Positions 1-5,925 are shown, counted from the stretch's first letter. The stretch is 8,487 bases of DNA from Methylococcaceae bacterium (GCA_013140465.1 JABFST010000249.1:1-8487); one strand, 5' to 3'. Program-made: numbers and translations. Notes: a model not told the origin generated them from the letters alone.

Positions 1-692
1 GCCTGATGGGGCGCAACGGCGTGGGCAAAACCACAATGCTCAAGTGCATCATGGGCTTGATTGCCACCCGCAGCGGCAGCATTGTTTATAATGGCGGCGA
101 CATTACACTAGCCAAACCTGAACAACGCGCCGAATTGGGCATTGGTTATGTACCGCAAGGCCGCGAGATTTTCCCTTTGCTGACCGTGGAAGAAAACCTA
201 AAAATCGGCTTGGGCGCAGTGCGTAAACAAGGCATTAAAAAAGTCCCTGAACATATCTACGAGATTTTTCCGGTGCTAAAACAAATGCTCAACCGACGCG
301 GCGGCGATTTATCCGGCGGCCAGCAACAACAACTCGCCATCGGCAGGGCCTTGGTGCTCAATCCGCAGTTGCTGATTCTTGATGAACCCACTGAAGGCAT
401 ACAACCGAATATCGTCAGCGAAATTGGCGACGTGATTATCCGCCTTAATCGCGCGCGTGGCTTACCCACCACCTTGTTAAAAACAGGCGAGGAAGCTAAT
501 GACGACGTGCGTGCAGGCATCATCAAAATCAAAAACGAATTGGGCGTAACCATTTTGTTGGTCGAACAAAAACTGCCGTTTGCCAGAAAAGTGGCGGATA
601 GTTTTTATTTGATGGACAGGGGCCGTGGTGTTGCGCAAGGGGCTATGGCGGATTTGAACGAGGCGATGGTGAAGCGGTATTTGACGGTTTGA
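1..692 (+). CDS. urtE: Urea ABC transporter ATP-binding protein UrtE, 5' end outside the window
   Basis: This is the second ATPase of the urea ABC importer UrtABCDE. It hydrolyses ATP on the cytoplasmic face to drive urea uptake. The frame is open through the left edge (the codon at 3-5 is CTG, Leu), so roughly 30 N-terminal residues are missing. Counting from the Met at position 6, one sees Walker A GRNGVGKTT (2-10), the Q-loop YVPQGREIFP (48-57), the ABC signature LSGGQ (102-106), Walker B LLILDEP (122-128) and the LLVEQ strand (184-188). LLVEQ takes the place of the His-loop in the branched-chain amino acid and urea transporter ATPases. TEGIQPNI (129-136) is typical of UrtE. About 28 residues (149-176) between the helix VIIRLN and the strand VTILLVEQ are not expected in this family; see findings. 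The C-terminus KRYLTV looks complete. ureD follows after 137 bp. The UrtE call is secure from the motifs and the urease neighbours; whether the insertion is tolerated is unknown. Confidence 0.92.
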   Translation, partial: LMGRNGVGKTTMLKCIMGLIATRSGSIVYNGGDITLAKPEQRAELGIGYVPQGREIFPLLTVEENLKIGLGAVRKQGIKKVPEHIYEIFPVLKQMLNRRGGDLSGGQQQQLAIGRALVLNPQLLILDEPTEGIQPNIVSEIGDVIIRLNRARGLPTTLLKTGEEANDDVRAGIIKIKNELGVTILLVEQKLPFARKVADSFYLMDRGRGVAQGAMADLNEAMVKRYLTV

Positions 693-818
693 TGCCAGCG
701 GCGGGCGACGGCTTTAGCCCTTATCGTATTAGCGGCACCAGCACAGGGGCAAGACGGCACTCACCAAAATTGTGCTAAACTCCAAGCTTTAAAGCCGCTG
801 TATTCCAGCAATCTACAC

Positions 819-822
819 AGGA
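819..822 (+). promoter_or_regulatory. Ribosome binding site of ureD, supports an ATA start
   Basis: AGGA lies 7 nt before ATA at 830. The layout (ACAGGA, then 7 nt, then the start) is the same as before ureA, where ACAGGA ends at 1780 and ATG begins at 1788. No comparable site lies in front of the first in-frame ATG at 905. Confidence 0.5.
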
Positions 823-829
823 ATCACTC

Positions 830-1648
830 ATAAACACTCACCAAACCCCAGGCTGGCAAGCCCAATTAGACCTAGGTTTTGCCCACCAGCACAACAAAAC
901 CATCATGGCGCACCGCCGCCATAGCGGGCCGTTAACCGTACAGCGGCCTTTTTACCCCGAAGGTGAGGTGTGCCATGTGTATTTATTGCATCCACCAGGC
1001 GGTATAGTCGCTGGTGACCAGTTGGCGATAAACCTGAGCGCCGAATCTGCCAGCAACGCCTTAGTGACCACTCCCGCTGCGGGTAAGTTTTACCGTAGCG
1101 ACGGGGCATTGGCACAGCAAACCGTGACCATCCGTATTGCCGACCATGCCAGCTTGGAATGGCTGCCGCAAGAAACTATCATTTACGAAGGCGCAAACAT
1201 GGCGTCGGCACTGGATTTGGAATTGGCGGCAGCAGCACGTTTTATCGGCTGGGAAATCGCGGCTTTAGGACGACCTGCCGCAGGTGAAGGCTTTAGCGCA
1301 GGGCTGGCTAAACTCAGTTGGCAGATCACTCGTGCGGGTGTATTGCTGTATAAAGAACGCTTGCTGATTGATGCTTTGGCGTTTGCCGCGCGTTGGGGTT
1401 TGCATGGACACAGTGCTTGCGGTACGCTGTTCGCCTATCCGGCAACGCGGGCGCAATTGACTGCCGTGCAAGCCTTGATAGGCGATAGGCCGGAACTAGG
1501 CGTAACCTTAATTGACGAGTTATTGGTTTGCCGCGCCCTAGATCACCGTGCCGACCTGTTACGCGCGTTTTTTTGGCAGGTTTGGGCGACGCTTAGGCCC
1601 GGAGTGCTACAGCGACCTGCTTGTACGCCGCGTATTTGGGCGACTTAA
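830..1648 (+). CDS. ureD: Urease accessory protein UreD, apparent ATA start
   Basis: UreD (UreH in Helicobacter) binds the urease apoprotein and recruits UreF and UreG for nickel insertion. The family marks are clear: AHRRHSGPL, VQRPFYPEGEVCHVYLLHPPGG, GDQL, TTPAAGKFYRS, LEWLPQETIIYEGA and a final RPACTPRIWAT. The product would be 272 residues, a normal UreD length. Homology continues upstream of the first ATG (905): the in-frame codons from 833 read NTHQTPGWQAQLDLGFA, the usual UreD N-terminus. From the in-frame stop at 776 to 905 there is no ATG, GTG or TTG. The only sensible start is ATA at 830, placed just where UreD proteins begin and 7 nt after AGGA. The gene could therefore use a rare ATA start, have suffered an ATG to ATA mutation, or contain a sequencing error. 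Starting at 905 would remove a conserved strand. ureA follows after 139 bp. Confidence 0.88.
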   Translation: MNTHQTPGWQAQLDLGFAHQHNKTIMAHRRHSGPLTVQRPFYPEGEVCHVYLLHPPGGIVAGDQLAINLSAESASNALVTTPAAGKFYRSDGALAQQTVTIRIADHASLEWLPQETIIYEGANMASALDLELAAAARFIGWEIAALGRPAAGEGFSAGLAKLSWQITRAGVLLYKERLLIDALAFAARWGLHGHSACGTLFAYPATRAQLTAVQALIGDRPELGVTLIDELLVCRALDHRADLLRAFFWQVWATLRPGVLQRPACTPRIWAT

Positions 1649-1665
1649 AATCCATCCCGCGAGCT

Positions 1666-1727
1666 GTAGGGTACGCTGTGCGTACCTTATTAATCGTTTG
1701 AGTATTTAACGCACAGCGATACCCTAC
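1666..1727 (+). repeat. REP-like inverted repeat between ureD and ureA
   Basis: The left arm 1666-1683 (GTAGGGTACGCTGTGCGT) matches the reverse complement of the right arm 1709-1727 except for one extra T. The left arm also folds on itself as GGTACGC-TGT-GCGTACC (1670-1686), a perfect 7-bp stem. It begins 17 bp after the ureD stop. There is no run of T behind the stem, so an intrinsic terminator is unlikely. It looks like a dispersed REP/MITE-type repeat, a family type common in gammaproteobacterial genomes; copy number in this genome cannot be seen here. Confidence 0.7.
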
Positions 1728-1741
1728 CGAAAACTGAATGC

Positions 1742-1769
1742 TTGTTGCCCGCTCAAAGTAGAATATGAT
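1742..1769 (+). promoter_or_regulatory. Possible sigma-70 promoter before ureA
   Basis: TTGTTG (1742-1747), a 16-bp spacer and TATGAT (1764-1769) resemble -35 and -10 boxes. Transcription would start near 1776, leaving only about 12 nt before the ureA ATG, which would barely include the AGGA site. The match is therefore tentative. Confidence 0.22.
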
Positions 1770-1787
1770 GAAAAACAGGACCACACC

Positions 1788-2090
1788 ATGCAACTGACTC
1801 CCCGCGAAAAAGACAAACTACTTATTTTTACCGCCGGACTGTTAGCCGAACGCCGCAAAGCGCGGGGCTTAAAACTTAATTATCCCGAAGCTGTCGCTTA
1901 TATTTCCGCCGCGATTATGGAAGGTGCACGCGATGGGCGCACCGTTGCCGAATTGATGGAATACGGGCGCACCTTGTTAAACCGTGACGAAGTGATGGAA
2001 GGCATCGCCGAAATGCTGCCGGATGTGCAGGTTGAAGCGACCTTTCCTGATGGCACGAAGTTGGTGACGGTGCATAATCCGATAGGCTAA
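1788..2090 (+). CDS. ureA: Urease subunit gamma UreA
   Basis: UreA is the smallest structural subunit of urease (urea to ammonia and carbamate, cytoplasmic) and packs with UreB and UreC as (ABC)3. The 100-residue product has the normal length for a separate gamma subunit. Family features include the start [14 protein letters not shown] (1-14), [21 protein letters not shown] (19-39, two adjacent conserved blocks), [13 protein letters not shown] (45-57), and the close [20 protein letters not shown] then HNPIG. The start is supported by ACAGGA ending 7 nt upstream. In most bacteria ureA is followed at once by ureB. Here ureB starts 1045 bp later, with toxin-antitoxin relics between, so ureA is split from ureBC by inserted DNA. 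Nothing in the protein suggests loss of function. Confidence 0.97.
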   Translation: MQLTPREKDKLLIFTAGLLAERRKARGLKLNYPEAVAYISAAIMEGARDGRTVAELMEYGRTLLNRDEVMEGIAEMLPDVQVEATFPDGTKLVTVHNPIG

Positions 2091-2127
2091 CAAGCTAAAC
2101 CCGAATAATCTAACCGCAAGGTGTACT

Positions 2128-2352
2128 ATGCTAAACCTGCAAATTGATGATGAACTTGAAGCTAAACTGGCTGCCATTGTGGCTCGGGAACACACTACAC
2201 CCGAATTGCTCATTCAAAAATGGATTAACCAATACAGCGAAACCAGCCAACAAGATGGATTTTTTGCTTATGCGGGTTTGTGGCAAGGCCGTGATATAAC
2301 CCAAGAAAGCTTGCGTGAACAAGCTTGGCATAAAACTGATGATTCTTTGTGA
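2128..2352 (+). CDS. VapB-like antitoxin of a PIN toxin module
   Basis: This is a 74-residue acidic protein placed directly before a PIN-domain toxin gene. The N-terminus MLNLQIDDELEAKLAAIV fits a short DNA-binding strand followed by a helix, as in ribbon-helix-helix antitoxins. The C-terminal half, FFAYAGLWQGRDIT then QESLREQAW, is of the type (AGxWxxRDIT-EExRxxAW) seen in antitoxins paired with PIN toxins and is probably the toxin-binding segment. AAGGTG at 2118-2123 stands 4 nt before ATG. The last 14 nt overlap the toxin start, the usual coupling in such modules. The expected job is to neutralise the toxin and repress its own promoter. The reading frame is intact although the toxin gene is broken, so it may persist as a relic or protect against other PIN toxins. 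The assignment rests on the tail motif and the position. Confidence 0.75.
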   Translation: MLNLQIDDELEAKLAAIVAREHTTPELLIQKWINQYSETSQQDGFFAYAGLWQGRDITQESLREQAWHKTDDSL

Positions 2353-2820
2353 CACTAATATTTTAATCGAATATTACAAAGCTAATCCTATTGTTTTACA
2401 GGCACTTAAACTAATTGGTGACAGTAATATAGCCGTGAGTGTTATTACAAAAGCCGAATTATTTTACGGGGCAAAAAACAAGCAGGAGCTATGGGTGCTG
2501 GAACAACATTTATCTTTTTGCCATTGTTATTTGCTTGATGGTCAAATATCAGGGGTGTTTTCCGAACTGATGAAAAAATATGCGCTCAGCCATCGCTGTT
2601 CCATACCCGATATGCTTAAGTGCTTAGAAATAAGTCGCCATGTATGTAACCCTTTTTTTAAATGCCGTATTTCCTGTAAGTAGGCAGATGAAAACACATA
2701 CTAACTTTTTGCTATTCACTTATCGCAGCAACGGCAATAGTGCATGATGTGCCTTTATATACTCTCAATGTAAAAGATTTTCGGTTTATACCACATGTTC
2801 GGTTATATGCTCACAATTAG
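2339..2820 (+). pseudogene. VapC-like PIN-domain toxin gene split by a 104-bp insertion
   Basis: PIN toxins of the VapC type are Mg-dependent RNases with four acidic residues. The start MILCDTNILIEYY carries D5, ITKAELFYGA carries E40 and LSHRCSIPDML carries D91. The frame then leaves homology, adds 21 unrelated residues and stops at 2681-2683. The missing end lies downstream in another frame: from 2725 the DNA encodes AATAIVHDVPLYTLNVKDF and then RFIPHVRLYAHN, with a TAG at 2818-2820. Joining 2618 to 2723 gives IPDMLIAATAIVHDVPLYTL, a textbook PIN sequence, and a 125-residue toxin with N109 and D112 restored. The extra 104 bp is not a multiple of three, hence the frameshift. The preferred start at 2339 overlaps the antitoxin by 14 nt; an in-frame start at 2315 would add eight residues. 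The truncated 114-residue product lacks the last acidic residue and last strand, so it is probably inactive. Confidence 0.88.
2619..2722 (+). mobile_element. Small insertion in the PIN toxin gene, with a CTTA duplication
   Basis: The boundaries follow from the reading frame that is recovered when 104 bp are removed. CTTA occurs on both sides (2615-2618 and 2719-2722), as expected of a 4-bp target duplication around a 100-bp element (2619-2718). Near its ends the element has weak inverted repeats: about 14 of 20 aligned positions agree between 2625-2643 and the reverse complement of 2696-2714. It has no reading frame of note, so it would be a non-autonomous element. TGCTTA also occurs twice close together (2613-2618 and 2621-2626), which makes the left edge uncertain by a few bases. 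The size of the extra DNA is firm; its transposon nature is inferred. Confidence 0.6.
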
Positions 2821-2882
2821 ACTATGGGCTTTAATATTAGCGATTACACATCACGATAAGTCGATAGGAAAACGATTAAACC

Positions 2883-3038
2883 ATGACAGCCACAAATGAT
2901 ATACAAAATATACGCCCATTAACGGATAAGCAAACTGCTGTAACAATACGTCCATTCGGGCTTTGCTTGGGTGAGTTTTTAGTCCCTGACGATTTCGACG
3001 CACCTTTGCCAGATGACGTGTTAGCTCTATTTGAGTAA
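2883..3038 (+). CDS. 51-residue ORF ending like a Phd/YefM-type antitoxin
   Basis: This short frame begins MTATNDIQNIRPLTDK and ends RPFGLCLGEFLVPDDFDA then PLPDDVLALFE. The tail (RPFGLxxGEFxVPDDFDxPLPxDVLxLFE) is of the kind found at the C-terminus of Phd/YefM-type and related antitoxins next to PIN or RelE toxins, where it binds the toxin. The start NIRPLTD also resembles antitoxin N-termini, but the DNA-binding middle is missing, so the gene may be an internally deleted remnant. AGGA at 2866-2869 is 13 nt from ATG, further than ideal. No toxin gene follows: the ATG overlapping its stop (3038) opens only a 20-codon frame. It lies 62 bp after the broken PIN gene and 97 bp before ureB. Recognition comes from memory of family motifs, not from a search. 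Confidence 0.5.
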   Translation: MTATNDIQNIRPLTDKQTAVTIRPFGLCLGEFLVPDDFDAPLPDDVLALFE

Positions 3039-3067
3039 TGTTTTGTGTTTGGTTTATTTTATTTTTT

Positions 3068-3095
3068 GGGATAAATCCCCTACATAAAAAATGTA
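3068..3095 (+). promoter_or_regulatory. Two adjacent short inverted repeats upstream of ureB
   Basis: GGGAT-AA-ATCCC (3068-3079) is followed directly by TACAT-AAAAA-ATGTA (3081-3095), in AT-rich DNA 41 bp before the ureB start. Either could be an operator half or a weak hairpin. No -10/-35 pair convinced me. A new promoter might be needed here because 1 kb of foreign-looking DNA separates ureB from ureA. Confidence 0.25.
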
Positions 3096-3135
3096 ACTGA
3101 GGCGAAATAATCCGCCATCCAATCTAGGAGCACAC

Positions 3136-3450
3136 ATGATACCCGGAGAAATCATCACCGCAGACGGTGATATTGAACTCAACGTAGGCCGCGCCGTCAT
3201 TAGCATGTTGGTGGCCAATAGCGGCGACAGGCCGATACAAGTCGGTTCCCACTACCATTTTTTTGAAACCAACCCCGCTTTGCAGTTTGACCGTCTTGCT
3301 ACGCGCGGCTTCCGTTTGGATATTCCTGCGGGTACGGCGGTGCGCTTTGAGCCGGGCCAGCAACGTGAAGTGCAATTGGTGGCGTTGGCGGGCTTGCGCC
3401 GGGTTTATGGGTTTCGGCAAGCTGTCATGGGCGAATTGGAGGCATCATGA
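3136..3450 (+). CDS. ureB: Urease subunit beta UreB
   Basis: UreB is the second small structural subunit of urease and joins UreA and UreC in the (ABC)3 trimer. The 104-residue product is normal for a separate beta subunit. Conserved parts are [19 protein letters not shown] (1-19), [18 protein letters not shown] (27-44), [26 protein letters not shown] and [17 protein letters not shown] (3126-3130) sits 5 nt before ATG, a strong ribosome binding site. The stop TGA overlaps the ureC start in ATGA (3447-3450), so the two are probably translationally coupled. The upstream neighbour is a toxin-antitoxin relic instead of ureA, so expression may depend on read-through across the relic or on a local promoter. 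Confidence 0.97.
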   Translation: MIPGEIITADGDIELNVGRAVISMLVANSGDRPIQVGSHYHFFETNPALQFDRLATRGFRLDIPAGTAVRFEPGQQREVQLVALAGLRRVYGFRQAVMGELEAS

Positions 3451-5150
3451 GCAAAATCAGTCGGCAGGCTTATGCGGATATGTTTGGCCCGACCACGGGC
3501 GATAAACTGCGTTTAGGCGATAGTGGCCTGTTTTTACAAGTCGAGGCCGATCGCACCGTCTACGGCGATGAAGTCAAATTCGGCGGCGGCAAAGTCATCC
3601 GTGACGGCATGGGGCAAAGCCAATTGGGTGCGGCGGTGGCGATGGATTTGGTGATTACCAATGCGCTGATCGTCGATTATTGGGGCATCATCAAAGCCGA
3701 TGTCGGGATAAAAAACGGGCGTATTGCTGGCATCGGCAAAGCGGGCAATCCCGACACCCAACACGGCGTAGATGTGGTCATCGGCCCGGGTACGGAAATC
3801 TTGGCGGGTGAAGGCCATATTTTAACGGCGGGCGGCATTGATGCGCATATCCATTTTATTTGCCCGCAACAAATCAACGAAGCCTTAATGTCGGGTGTCA
3901 CCACCATGATAGGCGGCGGTACGGGCCCGGCAACAGGGACTAACGCCACCACCTGTACACCCGGGCCGTGGAATATCCACACCATGCTGCAAGCTTTGGA
4001 TGGTTTTCCGATGAATTTTGGCCTGTTGGGCAAAGGCAATGCCAGTTTGCCGTTAGCCTTAGAAGAACAAGTGCAAGCGGGCGCAATGGGTTTAAAACTG
4101 CATGAAGATTGGGGGACGACCCCAGCCGCGATAGATTGCTGTTTGTCGGTTGCCGAAGACTACGATGTGCAAGTTGCCATCCACACCGACACCTTAAACG
4201 AATCAGGGTTTGTTGAAGACACTTTGGCGGCGTTCAAAGGCCGCACTATCCACACTTACCACACCGAAGGCGCGGGCGGCGGTCATGCGCCGGACATCAT
4301 CAAAGCTTGTGGCGAGGCCAATGTGTTGCCGTCGTCCACCAACCCTACACGGCCTTATACCATTAACACCGTTGATGAGCATTTGGACATGCTGATGGTC
4401 TGCCACCATTTAGACCCCAGCATTGCCGAAGACGTCGCGTTTGCCGAATCGCGCATCCGCCGCGAAACCATCGCCGCCGAAGATATATTGCATGATTTGG
4501 GCGCGTTTTCGATGATTTCTTCCGACTCACAAGCGATGGGACGGGTCGGCGAAGTGGTGATCCGCACTTGGCAAACCGCGCATAAAATGAAGGCGCAACG
4601 CGGGCAACTCGCCGAAGATGCCGCCGACAACGATAACTTTAGGATTAAACGCTATATCGCCAAATACACGATCAATCCCGCTATCAGCCACGGCATTGCC
4701 CATGAGGTCGGCTCGATAGAAGTCGGCAAATTAGCCGATTTGGTGTTATGGCATCCGGCGTTTTTTGCCGTTAAGCCCAGCTTGATTTTAAAAGGCGGGT
4801 TTATTGCCGCCGCCGCAATGGGCGATCCCAATGCCTCTATCCCCACCCCGCAACCCGTGCATTACCGCCCGATGTTTGGTGGCTTTGGGCAAACCGCCGC
4901 CAGCACCTCGATGTTCTTTTTACCCAAAGTGGCCGTCGAAACCCAAGTGGCTAAGCAACTAGGGCTGAACAAACGTATAGGCACGGTTAAAAACACCCGC
5001 AATATTGGTAAGAAAGATTTAATCCATAACCACTACCAACCCGTCATGGAGGTTGATCCACAAACCTATTCGGTGCGTGCCGATGGCGTGTTACTGACCT
5101 GCGAACCTGCGGTGGAATTGCCGTTTGCGCAGCGGTATTTTTTGTTTTAA
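3447..5150 (+). CDS. ureC: Urease subunit alpha UreC, catalytic
   Basis: UreC carries the dinuclear nickel site that hydrolyses urea. The product has 567 residues, the same as the Klebsiella aerogenes subunit, and all key residues fall at the same numbers: H134 and H136 ([12 protein letters not shown]), the carbamylated lysine K217 ([11 protein letters not shown]), H246 ([12 protein letters not shown]), H272 ([15 protein letters not shown]), the flap C319 and H320 ([11 protein letters not shown]) and D360 ([11 protein letters not shown]). The N-terminus [19 protein letters not shown] is typical and the end FAQRYFLF is complete. It starts in an ATGA overlap with ureB. No residue known to be essential is changed, so an active enzyme is expected once UreD, UreE, UreF and UreG have matured it. 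Downstream, 301 bp with two inverted-repeat elements separate it from the ureE start codon region, unlike the tight spacing seen in many ure operons. Confidence 0.98.
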   Translation: MSKISRQAYADMFGPTTGDKLRLGDSGLFLQVEADRTVYGDEVKFGGGKVIRDGMGQSQLGAAVAMDLVITNALIVDYWGIIKADVGIKNGRIAGIGKAGNPDTQHGVDVVIGPGTEILAGEGHILTAGGIDAHIHFICPQQINEALMSGVTTMIGGGTGPATGTNATTCTPGPWNIHTMLQALDGFPMNFGLLGKGNASLPLALEEQVQAGAMGLKLHEDWGTTPAAIDCCLSVAEDYDVQVAIHTDTLNESGFVEDTLAAFKGRTIHTYHTEGAGGGHAPDIIKACGEANVLPSSTNPTRPYTINTVDEHLDMLMVCHHLDPSIAEDVAFAESRIRRETIAAEDILHDLGAFSMISSDSQAMGRVGEVVIRTWQTAHKMKAQRGQLAEDAADNDNFRIKRYIAKYTINPAISHGIAHEVGSIEVGKLADLVLWHPAFFAVKPSLILKGGFIAAAAMGDPNASIPTPQPVHYRPMFGGFGQTAASTSMFFLPKVAVETQVAKQLGLNKRIGTVKNTRNIGKKDLIHNHYQPVMEVDPQTYSVRADGVLLTCEPAVELPFAQRYFLF

Positions 5151-5181
5151 ACGATGAGAGTAGGACTTGGGAACGAACACC

Positions 5182-5282
5182 GTAGAGACGCGATTTATCG
5201 CGTCTGGATTTATCGCAGCTGTAATATTTGCGTTTCCTAGCAATTGGGGTGCTATTGGAGACGCGATAAATCGCGTCTCTAC
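5182..5282 (+). repeat. MITE/REP-like element with perfect 24-bp inverted ends, between ureC and ureE
   Basis: Positions 5182-5205 and 5259-5282 are perfect reverse complements over 24 bp (GTAGAGACGCGATTTATCGC and four more bases). Each arm is also largely self-complementary (AGACGCGA-TTT/AAA-TCGCGTCT), so RNA could fold as two short hairpins or one long stem. It begins 31 bp after the ureC stop. No T run follows, so it is a doubtful terminator, though it could shield the ureC mRNA end or lower transcription of ureEFG. The 53 bp between the arms have no coding content. It looks like a dispersed palindromic repeat. Confidence 0.75.
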
Positions 5283-5322
5283 AGTCTCAATTATTAATTT
5301 TTTATCGTTCACCCTACAGAGT

Positions 5323-5429
5323 ACTCTTCGTTATACATAAGTCTAAAAAACTTTTATATATCAATATAGTATATTTTTACAACGATGCTGATTTTATAGT
5401 TTTTTTCGGACTTATGTACAACGAAGAGT
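5323..5429 (+). mobile_element. Non-autonomous MITE-like element with terminal inverted repeats
   Basis: The left end, ACTCTTCGTTATACATAAGT from 5323, matches the reverse complement of the right end (ACTCTTCGTTGTACATAAGT, read back from 5429) with one difference in the first 20 bp. The likeness runs on through a C and an A-tract to about 30 bp on each side. The middle, about 50 bp, is very AT-rich and codes for nothing. A 107-bp element with terminal repeats and no transposase fits a MITE moved by a transposase elsewhere. I could not see a clear target duplication. The right end can also form GGACT/AGTCC (5408-5412 with 5427-5431). It ends 64 bp before the preferred ureE start. Confidence 0.65.
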
Positions 5430-5493
5430 CCAGGGCGTGTAAACGATTTAATTGGTAGCAATAACTGATAAAACTGACCTCGAAAAAATCACC

Positions 5494-5925
5494 ATGCTTA
5501 AACTCACTGAACTCGCCCCCTTAGAAGCCCACGCCGACGACGTGGTTACGCTAACTTACGATGCCCGGCAAAAATGCCGTTTAGTCAGCACCACCGACAA
5601 AGGCGTCAGCATCGGTTTAATGCTACCGCGCGGGCAAGTGTTGCGCAAAGGCTTGGTGTTTACCAATGCCGAACAGTTTCGGGTACGCGTCGATGCGGCT
5701 GCCGAAGCCGTGTCGGTGGTGCGCACTGACGATGCCTTGCAGTTTGCCCGGGCTTGTTACCATTTGGGCAACCGCCATATAGCCTTGCAAATATTGGCGG
5801 GTGAACTGCGCTATCTGCGCGACCATGTGCTCGATGCTATGCTGGAAGGTTTAGGCTTAACCGTCACCCATGCGGTATTGCCGTTTGAACCCGAATCCGG
5901 CGCGTATCACGGTCATGGTCACTGA
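5494..5925 (+). CDS. ureE: Urease accessory protein UreE, nickel metallochaperone
   Basis: UreE binds Ni2+ and hands it to UreG for insertion into urease. The product is 143 residues from ATG 5494: an N-terminal peptide-binding domain with DARQKCRL (23-30), LPRGQVLRKG (44-53) and a C-terminal metal-binding domain with ACYHLGNRHIALQI (87-100). H90 and H95 sit in the family's nickel-binding YHLGNRH motif. The tail ends YHGHGH, a short histidine cluster compared with the His-rich tail of Klebsiella UreE, so storage capacity is probably small. An upstream in-frame TTG at 5452 would add 14 residues, but MLKLTE at 5494 matches the usual UreE start. Neither start has a convincing ribosome binding site, perhaps because the upstream DNA was replaced by the two elements in the gap. 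ureF begins 11 nt before the ureE stop. Confidence 0.93.
   Translation: MLKLTELAPLEAHADDVVTLTYDARQKCRLVSTTDKGVSIGLMLPRGQVLRKGLVFTNAEQFRVRVDAAAEAVSVVRTDDALQFARACYHLGNRHIALQILAGELRYLRDHVLDAMLEGLGLTVTHAVLPFEPESGAYHGHGH

Noticed and set aside
756..775. GG and GC pair before ureD that recalls a sigma-54 promoter
   Set aside because: The spacing between the two elements is wrong (GG to GC has 16 bases between instead of 10) and the consensus around them is poor.
905..907. ATG as the ureD start
   Set aside because: It would remove the conserved N-terminal strand GWQAQLDLGFA and has no ribosome binding site; ATA 830 fits both homology and spacing.
2131..2355. Minus-strand frame opposite the VapB-like gene
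   Set aside because: Shadow frame; the plus-strand frame has the ribosome binding site, the antitoxin tail motif and the overlap with the toxin.
3038..3100. ORF overlapping the stop of the antitoxin-like ORF (TAATG), possible toxin partner
   Set aside because: Only 20 codons (MFCVWFILFFG and on), with no likeness to a toxin.
3677..4630. Long minus-strand frames opposite ureC
   Set aside because: They are antisense to a fully conserved UreC and follow from its codon pattern; none has a recognisable domain.
5452..5493. TTG start giving a longer UreE
   Set aside because: The added 14 residues do not resemble UreE, and MLKLTE at 5494 matches the family start. Not fully excluded because neither start has a clear ribosome binding site.
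5870..5914. Upstream ATG for UreF
   Set aside because: It adds residues without family likeness and a longer overlap with ureE.
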